A stretch of 64,000 bases of DNA, taken from assembly GCF_010672525.1 (NCBI RefSeq), contig NZ_JAAHGH010000010.1, positions 1 to 64,000 of the forward strand, given 5' to 3'. The position numbers were made by a program, and so were the translations under genes. Shown here in pieces: positions 1-8,716 of this stretch (positions within the stretch are counted from its first letter, which is position 1; every line of letters starts with the position of its first letter). The notes below the pieces were generated by a model, which worked only from the letters and a program-made list of their open reading frames with translations, was not told where the DNA came from and made no database searches. The DNA comes from Okeania sp. SIO2B3. GTDB taxonomy: Bacteria > Cyanobacteriota > Cyanobacteriia > Cyanobacteriales > Microcoleaceae.

Positions 1-371
1 CATGACTTATTAATAAATATTAATTCTATCAAAGCAATTCAAAGATTTTACAAAGAACAAGAAACTGAAATTATTCAATTATTAGTTGATGAAAAATTTG
101 TAAACTCTGTTCGGGAATTTCCTGAGAGCTGATTTATAAACTGAGTTAAAACTCCTTTCTAGCATGGGTTTGCGGAAAATTATGCCCTAGGGGCTTAGAT
201 AGTGTCGAACCCTTACACTGTAAAGCATTTATCCTCTTAATATTTACTTTATAAATCAGCTCTGAGATGGGCTATGAATATGACTTAGAAAATAAAATTT
301 TAAAATTAAACTTTGAAACACGAACTCAAATTGGTAAAAGACTGGAATATCATTTTTTCAACAACATATAA
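1..371 (+). pseudogene. Hypothetical gene remnant split by a MITE-like insertion
   Basis: An open frame enters from the window edge and stops at 130-132 (last residues REFPES). A second open stretch, from Met-Gly-Tyr at 267 to a stop at 369-371, lies in another frame. Between them is a 135-bp inverted-repeat element (127-261) flanked by CTGAG on both sides. Removing the element and one CTGAG copy fuses the halves into one frame reading ...FPE-MGYEYD..., so this was one gene. The product is not recognised; it is charged and soluble-looking, with no membrane segment. Confidence 0.6.
127..261. mobile_element. Small MITE-like element with 14-bp terminal inverted repeats
   Basis: The ends are perfect inverted repeats (AGCTGATTTATAAA at the left, its reverse complement at the right), flanked by CTGAG at 122-126 and 262-266 as a 5-bp target duplication. 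It is 135 bp with no coding capacity. It interrupts the reading frame that runs off the left edge. Confidence 0.7.
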
Positions 372-428
372 ACCGCCTGATGACTAACTAATTGTTTGGG
401 CATTTTGCCAGGAACGGGTGAAATTGTC

Positions 429-486
429 TGGGTGAAATTCCCAAGAAACTTCCACGCCTGGAAGTTGCGGTAAGGGGTAGCTCCCC
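429..486. other. Three consecutive short hairpins
   Basis: Three stems follow one another: TGGG/CCCA at about 429-443, an 8-bp stem AACTTCCA/TGGAAGTT with a CGCC loop at 447-466, and GGGG/CCCC at 474-486. This could be the end of a decayed IS200/IS605-type element or a structured transcript remnant. Nothing around it decides. Confidence 0.35.
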
Positions 487-492
487 AAGTCG

Positions 493-711
493 CCTGGTCC
501 AGCACTTTTACAAATTAAGGCTGTTAAATTAGCCACAATCCAAAGCAAAGATGCTCTAATTTTGGCTGCTCAGTCTGGAGTTAATGTAGACTTACCAAGT
601 GCTGGAACATCTCAAAAAGCTCAAGGATTTAAAACTTTAATTGCCTTTAAAGTTATTTCTTTAGCCCTTAGAAGATTATGGCCAATGCTTAAAAAGGCCA
701 ATTGTGCTTAA
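493..711 (+). pseudogene. Unrecognised ORF remnant, 72 codons
   Basis: An open frame without a clear start ends at TAA 709-711. The translation (PALLQIKAVKLATIQSKD and so on) is not a family I recognise. The same frame continues after the stop into the aldo/keto reductase remnant, separated only by this stop, so the two may be joined debris. Confidence 0.3.
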
Positions 712-714
712 AAG

Positions 715-966
715 GCGATCGCTACAATTGACCCGGAAGGTTTAGGAGGTAAGTATAATTTTGTCTCCTTTTCTTCCCAGAGTGAAGATAATATTCAATG
801 TGTAGATGTGGAATTATCAGCAGCTCAAATTCAGCAACTTGAGAAAGTAAGTCAAATTGAACTCGGTTTTCCTCATGATTTCTTTAACGCAGATATGCCC
901 AGAAACTTTGTTTACAATGGTACATTTGACAAAATTGAAAATCATCGTTATTCACAATTAAAATAG
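715..966 (+). pseudogene. Aldo/keto reductase C-terminal remnant
   Basis: The 83-residue open stretch contains LSAAQIQQLEKVSQIELGFP followed by HDFF, the characteristic C-terminal segment of bacterial aldo/keto reductases. The TIM-barrel N-terminus with its Asp-Tyr-Lys-His catalytic set is absent, and no start codon or ribosome site is present. It is a 3' gene fragment beside other debris and is very unlikely to make a functional enzyme. Confidence 0.6.
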
Positions 967-1246
967 ATATTTTGGGAAAAGAGGGAGTAGGTAACAGGGA
1001 ACCCATATGGGATTTATTTAAAAATATAGGGGGAGTGTAGGGAGGATGGGGAGTAAAGGATATGGTCTGACCCTACGCTGCATTAATCACAAATCACGCA
1101 CTGATACATCCTCCTTTCGGGCCACACTTACTCCCCATGCTGAAAACTTAGGCAATGCCAGATTTTTCTTTCTGCTTTTCCTAGGTCATGCTGTGCCAAC
1201 AGTTCCCGCTGCCTTCTTCCTTCTGCGATAACAAGTTTTTGAGCGG

Positions 1247-1468
1247 TTAGCGATCGCCTTTTAATTCGGGTTTTTCGTTTTCTTCAAGAGTTAAAGAATT
1301 AAACGCACCACCATTATATTTACCACTGCCACTGACTCGCAGGTATGCTATAGGAAATGTTGCTAACATCAAAAGTAATAACCCGACACAAATTGAGACA
1401 TATTTGTGCAAATTTTGCCTTTGTCGTACAGTCAGAACTTTTTGTTTGTATTCACTAGCTTGTAACAT
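1247..1468 (-). CDS. Small single-pass membrane protein
   Basis: A 73-residue protein starting at MLQASEYKQK. This start is preferred because GGAGG lies 9 nt upstream; an in-frame ATG 24 bases further up lacks such a site. One hydrophobic segment at about residues 27-47 follows a basic N-terminus, and the tail is charged (ENEKPELKGDR). No family recognised. It is the last of three same-strand small membrane genes downstream of a two-component system. Confidence 0.55.
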   Translation of the reverse strand: MLQASEYKQKVLTVRQRQNLHKYVSICVGLLLLMLATFPIAYLRVSGSGKYNGGAFNSLTLEENEKPELKGDR

Positions 1469-1581
1469 TGTGTTGTACCTCCAAACAATCATTCAATTCA
1501 AAAGTCAAAATTCAAAAGTAATCTTTCTCGACATTCCCCTCCTGGGAGGGGTTAGGGGTGGGTTTCCATCTCCCCATCTCC

Positions 1582-2052
1582 CTATTTAGGCATTAATGGC
1601 AGATATGGAAATAGAGGATGCCAATTCATTACTGTTGCAGCAACAAGAAATGTAAACAGGAAGAAAAAGATAGTTGAAAACTGAACCTGTTCATGTTTCC
1701 AAAGTTGACTAAGGAGGAACCAGCTAAATAACCAAGCGATTAACATTACTGTTTCTTTCCCTGAGTAACTACCAATTTCACCGTATAAGGGGTCGGGGTT
1801 GTGACTACCAGGAATCCAATCACCTAAACTCCAAACTTTTGTTTCCCAAACTTTAAATAGACTGCAAAAATGCTGGTTAACCATTAATGCAAAACAACTG
1901 AAAGCTGCACTCACAAGTGCTGCTGCTGCGGGTCCGGATACAGTTGGATTAGATTTTGCTCCGGTTGCCAAACCTTGAGGAAATTGTTTTAGTTGATTCC
2001 AAAATTTGACGTAAAATGGTAAATCCTGAAATTCATGATCGAAAATTTGCAT
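1582..2052 (-). CDS. Conserved membrane protein, about three TM segments
   Basis: 156 residues; AGGAG lies 7 nt upstream of the ATG. Hydrophobic segments occur near residues 43-62, 100-118 and 124-145. The N-terminal half is aromatic-rich (FDHEFQDLPFYVKFW). It lies 143 bp from the next membrane gene, and probably forms one transcription unit with it and with the 73-residue gene downstream. The function is unknown to me; several His and Trp residues near membrane edges would allow cofactor binding, but no motif shows this. Confidence 0.6.
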   Translation of the reverse strand: MQIFDHEFQDLPFYVKFWNQLKQFPQGLATGAKSNPTVSGPAAAALVSAAFSCFALMVNQHFCSLFKVWETKVWSLGDWIPGSHNPDPLYGEIGSYSGKETVMLIAWLFSWFLLSQLWKHEQVQFSTIFFFLFTFLVAATVMNWHPLFPYLPLMPK

Positions 2053-2098
2053 TAGTGTTCTCCTAATTTGGATGAATATACTGCTACGGGCAAGCTAG

Positions 2099-2194
2099 AA
2101 GTCAAAAGTCAAAAGTCAAAAGTAATCTCTGACTTACTTTCAGCATTATGATTTTTTCTCCTCCTGTCTCCTGACTCCTGTCTCCTGACTCCTC
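2099..2194. repeat. Heptameric short tandem repeats (two runs)
   Basis: Two period-7 runs lie between the membrane genes. GTCAAAA is repeated about three times at 2099-2122, and CTCCTGT/CTCCTGA units alternate at 2159-2194. They match the style of cyanobacterial STRR sequences. Confidence 0.7.
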
Positions 2195-2195
2195 T

Positions 2196-2810
2196 TTACA
2201 AAGAGTGCATTCTGGCAACATTTAAACCACTTACCAAACCGCCAATACCAAAGAACATCATTGCCATCAATGCTAAACAAGTTCCGGTAAGAACAGGACG
2301 ATTTTGTGGCTCTAAAATTGAGTCGCCATATTTCCACAAAACCCAGGTACAGGCAGCACCTAAAGGAAGGGTAAACAGAACAGTGAATTCATGATATTCC
2401 ATAAATAGGTAATGTACTAAAGGGGTATTTTCCCGCAACCAAGCTCTTGCACCGTTGGCAGGAGCACGATAGCGCATATATACCCAATTTCCTGAAGCAA
2501 TAGCGAAAAATGACAAACAGGTTGACCAAAAGGTAAGGGTACGCATTTGAGGGAGAATTTTCCGAACTCCTCGTAATAGGGGAAATGCTAGATGTCCTGC
2601 ATAAGAGATAACAACTGTTGCTAATAGGGCGGCAAAACCATGTATTGCTCCCATATAACGTTGCCACGGACTCGGACTCAACAAGTTCACTAGAGGTAGA
2701 AACATAAATAACCCTGCTGAGAGGAAACTCAACCCATAAACACAGGTGGTGGCAATATCCATAGGTCGAGGAAGTGGTGATTCTTGAGAGTGTTGAGACT
2801 GTGTAATCAT
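2196..2810 (-). CDS. Conserved integral membrane protein, 4-5 TM segments
   Basis: 204 residues with hydrophobic segments near 24-45, 55-75, 92-110, 140-160 and 175-197. Histidines sit within or beside helices (AIHGFAALL, SYAGHLAFP, PLVHYLFMEYHEF), an arrangement seen in heme-binding membrane proteins, but no named family can be assigned. It is the first gene of the small membrane cluster. The two-component genes upstream on the same strand are the natural candidate regulators, an inference from position only. Confidence 0.6.
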   Translation of the reverse strand: MITQSQHSQESPLPRPMDIATTCVYGLSFLSAGLFMFLPLVNLLSPSPWQRYMGAIHGFAALLATVVISYAGHLAFPLLRGVRKILPQMRTLTFWSTCLSFFAIASGNWVYMRYRAPANGARAWLRENTPLVHYLFMEYHEFTVLFTLPLGAACTWVLWKYGDSILEPQNRPVLTGTCLALMAMMFFGIGGLVSGLNVARMHSL

Positions 2811-3254
2811 AGAATCTTTCTTGACGCTAATTTAGACTTGATTCTTAGATTAGTTATCAAAAGTAAAAAACTAGGGAAAATATCGTGTTATTATTATTTT
2901 TTTAAGGTTTGAGATTTTAAGTAAAAAACTGCAACAAAACTTATAATATCAAAACTTATAATATCAAAACTTATAATATCAAATCCGTTGGCTTTGGAGT
3001 AATATAATTCTGTCGATCTTCATACAATAGGTAAGGGCGAATGCCATTTGCGTTCCGCAAAGCTCCGCTTTATATGTCGCGGAGCGTTAACGGAGTTATG
3101 CGACAGCAAAACGCCCCTACATATGGTGTTTTCAAGGGTTTTGTATGCGTAAGTCCTGTAAATCTCAAAAGTGCTGTAGGATAGATATTTTAAGGGGCTA
3201 AAGCCCAACTACAAACAAAACTCTTGATTCCATCTTCTCCACTCCCTCACTCCC
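2811..3254. repeat. Intergenic region with a 15-bp tandem array and palindromes
   Basis: About 2936-2983 holds three copies of AAAACTTATAATATC. At 3035-3120 is a long imperfect palindrome that starts GTAAGGGCGAATG, ends GCCCCTAC and contains nested GCG-rich inverted repeats. A pyrimidine-rich CTCC/ACTCCC run sits at about 3236-3280, just downstream of the kinase stop. No gene seen. Confidence 0.6.
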
Positions 3255-4670
3255 CTACTCCCTTACTCCCCTACTCCTTAAAATTGGAAGTTTTACCCAA
3301 AAACAACTTCCTACACCAATTTTACTGGTTACTTCAATTTTGCCTCCATGAACCTGAATTAAGGTTTGAGCGATCGCCATGCCTAACCCTGTTCCTTCTT
3401 GTCGTTCAATTCTAGCACGATCGCTCCTCCACAAACGTTCAAATATTTGGGGTAACTCTTCTGGAGCAATGCCAATTCCTGTATCTTCTACTGCAATAAT
3501 TGCTGTTTCATGATCGGCAAACAAAGAAACTGTGACTTTCCCCTCTTTAGGGGTATATTGCATGGCATTGTCAATTAAATTAGAAAATACCCGTTGTAGT
3601 TGCTGTCCATCTCCCAAAACCCAGATATCTGAATCAAGATTTGAATTAAGCTCAATATCTTTTTGTTCTGCTTCACTACGAGCAAATTCAATAGTGTCTT
3701 CGAGAATTTCATCTAAGGGAAGGGGAATTTTTTCCAGACTCATCAACGCAACTGAACCATCTAGACGTGCTAATAACAATAAATCTTCTACCAAATGTGT
3801 CATGCGATAACTAGCATCAGCAATAGCATCTACTTTATTTTTATCTGCTGGATCGATACGTTCGGGATGGCTTTGTAATACAGAAATGGAACTTTTAATT
3901 ACCGTCAGCGGACTCCTTAATTCGTGAGACGCATCAGCGGTAAATTGTTTCAGTATCTCAAAACTTTGGGCAATGGGTTGTAAAGATTTGTTGGTTAACC
4001 AAATTGCACCCCATGCAGTTAAGCTGACTGCCACCACCCCACCAATTATTAATCCCCATCGCAGTCTTTCTAACTGAATATCCAACACTTCAGTAACATG
4101 ACTAGCGCGGATATAACCCGATAGTCTTTCACTCTCGCTTTTAGGGAGCGTGTAAAATACTGGCAGAACCAAACTACGAATTTTATTTCGTTCTAGAATA
4201 TTACCGGAACGCTCTAAATTATCTGATAGAGACCAGGTGACATCCAGATCGCCTTCTCGAATTATCAATTTTTGCTTTTCATCGAACCATTCTACCCCTT
4301 GAGCATAATAAAATAGACGGTGTTTGGAAACTGCAAGAGTTTCGTGGCGGTTGTATCCTGCCATTAGGTCGGCAAGCTTTGGATAAGTTTTTGGATAATT
4401 ACTTTGGTAATGTTCTTCTGGTAGTTGGTCTTTGTCATATTCTCCCTCTTCGTGTTCATTAGATTCATGTTTAACAATTTCCAAGGTTTGAGATGCTGCT
4501 TCTGCTAATTGGAGTAAGTAGTCATTAAATTGTTGGTTGAGGTCATAAGTTACCCAACGTTCCACGACTAAAAATGATATGCCTAAAGTTGTTATCATTA
4601 TCCCCAAATAGAAGCGCATCAGACGCCATCGCACCGTTCTTAACTGTTTAAAATTAGACATTTTTACCAT
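3255..4670 (-). CDS. rppB: Sensor histidine kinase, RppB/NrsS-like
   Basis: 471 residues. A TM segment at about 19-37 and another at about 206-227 enclose a roughly 165-residue extracytoplasmic sensor region rich in Glu and His. HisKA follows, with the H-box ASHELRSPLTVI at about residue 250, then HATPase_c with its N-box (NLIDNAMQYTP), G1 (DTGIGI) and G2 (GTGLGMAIA). Length and order fit the cyanobacterial RppB/NrsS family, reported to act in redox or nickel sensing. The response regulator gene lies 188 bp upstream on the same strand. The start could be Met1 or Met4. The kinase assignment is firm, the RppB name tentative. Confidence 0.85.
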   Translation of the reverse strand: MVKMSNFKQLRTVRWRLMRFYLGIMITTLGISFLVVERWVTYDLNQQFNDYLLQLAEAASQTLEIVKHESNEHEEGEYDKDQLPEEHYQSNYPKTYPKLADLMAGYNRHETLAVSKHRLFYYAQGVEWFDEKQKLIIREGDLDVTWSLSDNLERSGNILERNKIRSLVLPVFYTLPKSESERLSGYIRASHVTEVLDIQLERLRWGLIIGGVVAVSLTAWGAIWLTNKSLQPIAQSFEILKQFTADASHELRSPLTVIKSSISVLQSHPERIDPADKNKVDAIADASYRMTHLVEDLLLLARLDGSVALMSLEKIPLPLDEILEDTIEFARSEAEQKDIELNSNLDSDIWVLGDGQQLQRVFSNLIDNAMQYTPKEGKVTVSLFADHETAIIAVEDTGIGIAPEELPQIFERLWRSDRARIERQEGTGLGMAIAQTLIQVHGGKIEVTSKIGVGSCFWVKLPILRSRGVRE

Positions 4671-4783
4671 TTTGAAAAAAGAATGTTACGAATAATAAGC
4701 GCGATCTAAAGACTTTACAGGAGATGTCCCATTAACAAAAAAGAGAATTTCCTAGCTCAAAAATGGTCTTGAAGCCATTCATT

Positions 4784-4813
4784 CTGACTCCTGGCTCCTG
4801 ACTCCTGACTCCT
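4784..4813. repeat. Heptameric STRR between the two-component genes
   Basis: About four copies of a CTGACTC-type heptamer lie in the 188-bp gap between regulator and kinase, an unusual place for a repeat if the pair is one transcript. Confidence 0.65.
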
Positions 4814-4858
4814 AAGAAATATCCTAGCTATTTGTAGGAAAAATTTATCAATTTGGTA

Positions 4859-5536
4859 TTAGACATTAGGATTAAGTCGATAACCGACACCATAAATATT
4901 TTCAATAAAATTAGCAGGTGCCCCCGCATTTTTCAATTTTGAGCGCAACCCACGCACATGAGCTTTAATGGTTTCTTCTTCTGGCGGGTCTTCAAATTCC
5001 CAGAGGTTATCCAGAATAGCACGACGACTGAGAATGCGACTAGTACTGCGGAGTAATAATTCTAGCAAAGCATATTCTTTGGGAGTCAGTTGTAATAATT
5101 GGTGGTTATACTTGACTTCATAATGATTAGGGTCGAAACGGAGTCGTTCCCATTCTAAAATAGGAGGTAGTGTTGTTTCTTTACGTCGTAACAATGCTCG
5201 AATTCTGGCTAATAACTCTTTGAGGTCAAAGGGTTTGACAACATAATCATCCGCTCCTATATCTAATCCTAAAACTCGGTCATCCCTAGTATCTTTACCT
5301 GTCAGCATTAAAATTAACGTCCGGTCTCCCGAATTTCGTAACTGTTGGCAAAGAGTAATTCCATCTAATTTAGGTAAAATTAGGTCGAGGACAATTAAAT
5401 CGTAAGTAAAAGTTTTGGCCAGTTCTAAACCTTCTGTTCCATCTTGAGCAGTTTCCACAACATAATTGCGATCGCGCAATGCCTCCGATAGTGCATCGGC
5501 AACTTGTTTATCATCTTCAACTAAAAGAATTTTCAT
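4859..5536 (-). CDS. rppA: OmpR-family response regulator, RppA/NrsR-like
   Basis: 225 residues. The receiver domain (1-120) has the acidic pair Asp8-Asp9, phospho-acceptor Asp51 (VLDLILPKLDG), the conserved Thr/Ser (MLTGK) and Lys (VVKPF). The C-terminal winged helix (about 130-223) reads LTPKEYALLELLLR ... VRGLRSKL ... IYGVGYRL, typical of OmpR/PhoB. It sits upstream of its probable kinase partner and should bind promoter DNA, perhaps of this operon and of the membrane genes downstream. Confidence 0.87.
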   Translation of the reverse strand: MKILLVEDDKQVADALSEALRDRNYVVETAQDGTEGLELAKTFTYDLIVLDLILPKLDGITLCQQLRNSGDRTLILMLTGKDTRDDRVLGLDIGADDYVVKPFDLKELLARIRALLRRKETTLPPILEWERLRFDPNHYEVKYNHQLLQLTPKEYALLELLLRSTSRILSRRAILDNLWEFEDPPEEETIKAHVRGLRSKLKNAGAPANFIENIYGVGYRLNPNV

Positions 5537-5853
5537 ATTGGCGTTGCTGAATTAGTGTATGGTATTAATCTTAATTGTTTAGTGCTGTAGATTGCTGAAG
5601 CGCATTTAGATTATTGGTGCGGGGGCGGGTTCACCAGGTCCTGGGTAAAACCATTAACTTAACGCGGAACCCGCCCCTACTATTGCTATTGCACCATTTT
5701 AGATGTGCCACTCCACTACTGGACTAGAAATAATATCAAATCCGTTTGCTTGCTAGTGTTATAAGAAACCTGGTTTAAATGGGGTAGCAGAGGTACTGAT
5801 AACTGATAACTGATAACTGATAACTGAAAAGACCTACCACTATTTTTTTTAGT
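5537..5853. repeat. Intergenic region: element end, palindrome, STRR
   Basis: 5538-5585 (TTGGCGTTGCTGAATTAG and following) closely resembles the right terminus of the element at 21084-21663. At about 5617-5686 GGGGCGGGTTC and GAACCCGCCCC form a long inverted repeat. At 5796-5827 GATAACT is repeated four to five times. No gene seen. Confidence 0.6.
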
Positions 5854-6642
5854 TTAATTTTTTCGGTCAAAAACTTCATAAATTAACTGAATAAATTTAC
5901 CATCTTGATTATATTTAATTGTCATTCGTTTATACTTATTTTCTATCACCATCTTACCTACTACAAGTTCAAATTCTTCTCCTATGTTTACCTTTTCAGG
6001 AACATTAATAACTATACCATCAGGCAGAAAAAATGTTTGATTTTTACCTGCAGTTGGATCTAACTCAAGTTCTGTAAGTTCTGGTTCTTGAGAAATTTGT
6101 AAATCAGGAATCATAGACTGTTTTTGTCCCACCCAATTTCCCGATATATTCTTTAATTCTGCTCCTGGTTTTTGGTCTGGATAACTATTAAGATGTTCGC
6201 GAATTTGTGTAAATCCTGCTAGTTCTCCATTCTCTCCATACATAGAAGCAACGCTAGTCCGAAAATTTTGATGCTGGAAAAATAATTCACAACCAAAACG
6301 ATTCCCTATTTTTAATTGTAGACACATCCAAGTTTTGGCTTCTTTACTGAAAGATAATGTCCTCATTGATTCAAATGCTGGATGAATAATTCCATCTGGT
6401 TGATTAGCAATTTCTTTCTCAATTTGCCATTGTTTTTCTTCGGTACTACCATCAGCATAAGTGTAATTATTGTGGTGAGTAATTATTGTTTTATCCTGAT
6501 TAGCTGAGAATTTTCTGATACCTTGAAAAGATTTTATAACTTCTAAATCTGGAGAATATCTAGTCCAAATACCATACCAAGCTGTTCCTTCTGGGGTATG
6601 ATTTCCGAATAGGTTAGTCCAATTTTGTTCTTGTAGATTCAT
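5854..6642 (-). CDS. DUF3598 family protein
   Basis: 262 residues. The opening (QEQNWTNLFGNHTPEGTAWYGIWTRYSP) is characteristic of the cyanobacterial and algal DUF3598 family, with tryptophan-rich beta-strand segments through the first 150 residues. The fold is thought to be lipocalin-like, which suggests binding of a small hydrophobic ligand, but no biochemical role is established to my knowledge. There is no signal peptide or TM segment, so it is cytoplasmic or peripheral. It appears to be a single-gene unit with AT-rich flanks. Confidence 0.75.
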   Translation of the reverse strand: MNLQEQNWTNLFGNHTPEGTAWYGIWTRYSPDLEVIKSFQGIRKFSANQDKTIITHHNNYTYADGSTEEKQWQIEKEIANQPDGIIHPAFESMRTLSFSKEAKTWMCLQLKIGNRFGCELFFQHQNFRTSVASMYGENGELAGFTQIREHLNSYPDQKPGAELKNISGNWVGQKQSMIPDLQISQEPELTELELDPTAGKNQTFFLPDGIVINVPEKVNIGEEFELVVGKMVIENKYKRMTIKYNQDGKFIQLIYEVFDRKN

Positions 6643-7051
6643 TGCTAATTAATTGTTTTATTTGACTAGAAAAATTATATCAAATAGCAAATTACTTCTA
6701 GCAAATTACTTCCCTTGAAATAATTTTATTAATAAAGAATATTCAGTATTTAATCATTGATGAAGCTTCTCCAATGCAATTAAGCTGAAGTAGTGGGAGC
6801 AGTGCCATAAGTATCAGGAGCTAAGATTGCAATATCAACCCTCAACCATTACTATTCACCACTAATTAATACAGAAAAACCCATTTTCAAATATGGCAAT
6901 AAAAAAATGGGAGGCTTTAGACCACGATTTTTCGGTAAAGTTTTTTAACCAGCTAAATTATTCGTAGCATTCTTTTTTATATTTCATCTTCACTATCTCT
7001 CCATCTCCCCACATTCTCCTCCTGGGAGGGGTTAGGGGTGGGTCTCCACAC
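6643..7051. repeat. Intergenic region with a 34-bp esterase-gene snippet and a palindromic repeat
   Basis: 6874-6907 is identical over 34 bp to 8317-8350 inside the esterase gene, with no similarity on either side. At about 7012-7042 is the dispersed repeat CTCCTGGGAGGGGTTAGGGG followed by TGGGT. No gene seen. Confidence 0.65.
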
Positions 7052-7441
7052 TTAACTAATAACCTCAAATAACCAATTTCCCAGGGTGGAATGAATCAAA
7101 AAATTATAAATTTCTCCTGTTTTCCACAACTCTTGTAGTCGTGTTCCATGATAACCAAATAAAACTAGAAAACAAAAAATTTGAAAATGATGATTTTGAA
7201 TTAAAGGTACATAAAATGTTCGGATTTTCCGATTATTTATTAATTCTAAAACAATATGTAAAATTGCAATAACAAACGCAGCAAAAAATATAGGCCCAAA
7301 TAAATGATAAGCGATCGCCTGACTAAAATTTCCTCGTGCAACTGCCGTTAGGGAGCGGGTCAACCCCCATCCAGGGCAAGGAATACCTACATAACGTAAC
7401 AGTGGACATCCGATAAAAGGTATTTTCAGCCCAAAATTCAA
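7052..7441 (-). CDS. DUF2752 membrane protein (start uncertain)
   Basis: The motif CPLLRYVGIPCPGWGLTRSL followed by ARGNF is the DUF2752 signature; usually the second motif is CPGCG, and here Trp replaces the second Cys. Two hydrophobic segments follow at about 40-62 and 83-102. The only start in frame is TTG at 7441, but the frame stays open upstream and encodes a hydrophobic segment (YLAIALLPIIG), while an ATG-ATG at 7512 is in another frame. The true N-terminus is therefore longer with a non-ATG start, or there is a frameshift. Function unknown. Confidence 0.6.
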   Translation of the reverse strand: MNFGLKIPFIGCPLLRYVGIPCPGWGLTRSLTAVARGNFSQAIAYHLFGPIFFAAFVIAILHIVLELINNRKIRTFYVPLIQNHHFQIFCFLVLFGYHGTRLQELWKTGEIYNFLIHSTLGNWLFEVIS

Positions 7442-7736
7442 AAAGTAGCTGCCAATAATAGGAAGAAGAGCGATCGCCAGATAAACATATCGCTTAAAGT
7501 TGGTAACATCATACCAACTGCTGAATTAACTACTGAAAATTCACTCAGATATAACATTTGTTTTGATTGATTAAGGTTAACAACACTGCCTCAGTTTTTT
7601 CTGGTTTTTCCAGCCATTTTGGCAGTTAATTAGGTGGTAGTCGAAATTAATAGTAAAGAAATATTAATTGGGAATTGGGAGTTGTTAAAAACCCTCAATA
7701 TGGCCTTGATCAAGACTGTTCACTACCACCTAATTG

Positions 7737-8627
7737 TTAATCACCTAATAAATCATTTTTTATGAAAAAAGCTTCAATATTTTCATAAACTTTCAGATTT
7801 TGACTATAACTAAATTTTCCATGTCCACCCCCTGAAATAGTTAATAATTGATTCGGTACATTAGCTTGATTAAGTGCTTCGTGAAATTTCACGGCATGAT
7901 TATATGGCACACTTAAATCAGCATCGCCGTGAACAGTGAAAATTGGTGGGAGTTGAGAATGTACATAATTAATAGGAGAAATATTCTTGGCAATTTCCAA
8001 GCGATCGCTCTGGTTGCCCATCCATTCCAGAGCATAATCTCGAACATTAGGCCCCTCAAGTAAATCTTTAACATCTGTAATGCCATACCAATTGACGACT
8101 GCAGCTACTTTCAATTCCTGATCAGCAGAGGTAGGTAACATAGCAGTTGTCATAGCTAAATGGCCTCCAGCAGAAAAACCACTAACAATGATTTTTTCAG
8201 GATCGAAATTATACTTCTGGGCATTTTTTGTCGTCCAACCTAAAGCAGACTGACAGTCTGTTACTGCTGCGGGTGCTAAGGACTGTGCTGCCAAACGATA
8301 CCCCACATTCACAATGGAAAAACCCATTTTCAAATATGGCAATAAAAAAAGTAGTTCCACTTCTTTTGGACGGTCTACCCATCCTCCACCATGAATAAAA
8401 ATAACTACTGGGTGAGGTTTGTTTTTGAGAGACTGGTAAATATCTAATTTTAAATCGTAATTATTGACAGTCAAATATGTAATCTGTTTATGAATACGAT
8501 AGTTGTTAAAAAATGCCACGATTTCAGCAGCAGAATTTGACCATATTTTCCAAGTAATTCTTGGTAAAAAGTTATAGCCGAGAAATATTGCTTGATATGA
8601 TGTTTTAGATAGATAATTATTTAACAT
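7737..8627 (-). CDS. Alpha/beta hydrolase, carboxylesterase type
   Basis: 296 residues. The oxyanion motif HGGGW (about 80), nucleophile elbow GFSAG (about 151), acid in HGDADLSVP (about 235) and His in GGGHG (about 268) complete the catalytic triad, as in the HSL/BD-FAE esterase branch. It probably hydrolyses small esters; the substrate cannot be told. There is no convincing signal peptide. The start codon lies inside the terminal repeat of a MITE-like element (8622-8716), which must therefore carry its leader and any promoter up to 8716. Confidence 0.82.
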   Translation of the reverse strand: MLNNYLSKTSYQAIFLGYNFLPRITWKIWSNSAAEIVAFFNNYRIHKQITYLTVNNYDLKLDIYQSLKNKPHPVVIFIHGGGWVDRPKEVELLFLLPYLKMGFSIVNVGYRLAAQSLAPAAVTDCQSALGWTTKNAQKYNFDPEKIIVSGFSAGGHLAMTTAMLPTSADQELKVAAVVNWYGITDVKDLLEGPNVRDYALEWMGNQSDRLEIAKNISPINYVHSQLPPIFTVHGDADLSVPYNHAVKFHEALNQANVPNQLLTISGGGHGKFSYSQNLKVYENIEAFFIKNDLLGD

Positions 8628-8716
8628 CTCTGAAAAAGAGGGAGTAGGGAGTAGGGGGAAAATAATTGATAATTTCTGTACAATTGATTTTATTTTTGAT
8701 GATCACCAGATGTTTA
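8622..8716. mobile_element. MITE-like element, TAGACATCT family
   Basis: A 95-bp copy with degenerate terminal repeats (TAACATCTCT and CCAGATGTTTA) and the family core GAGGGAGTAGGGAGTAGGGG followed by ATAATTGATAATT. Other copies lie at 30608-30704, 47710-47806 and 53306-53403. This one covers the esterase start codon. Confidence 0.65.
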
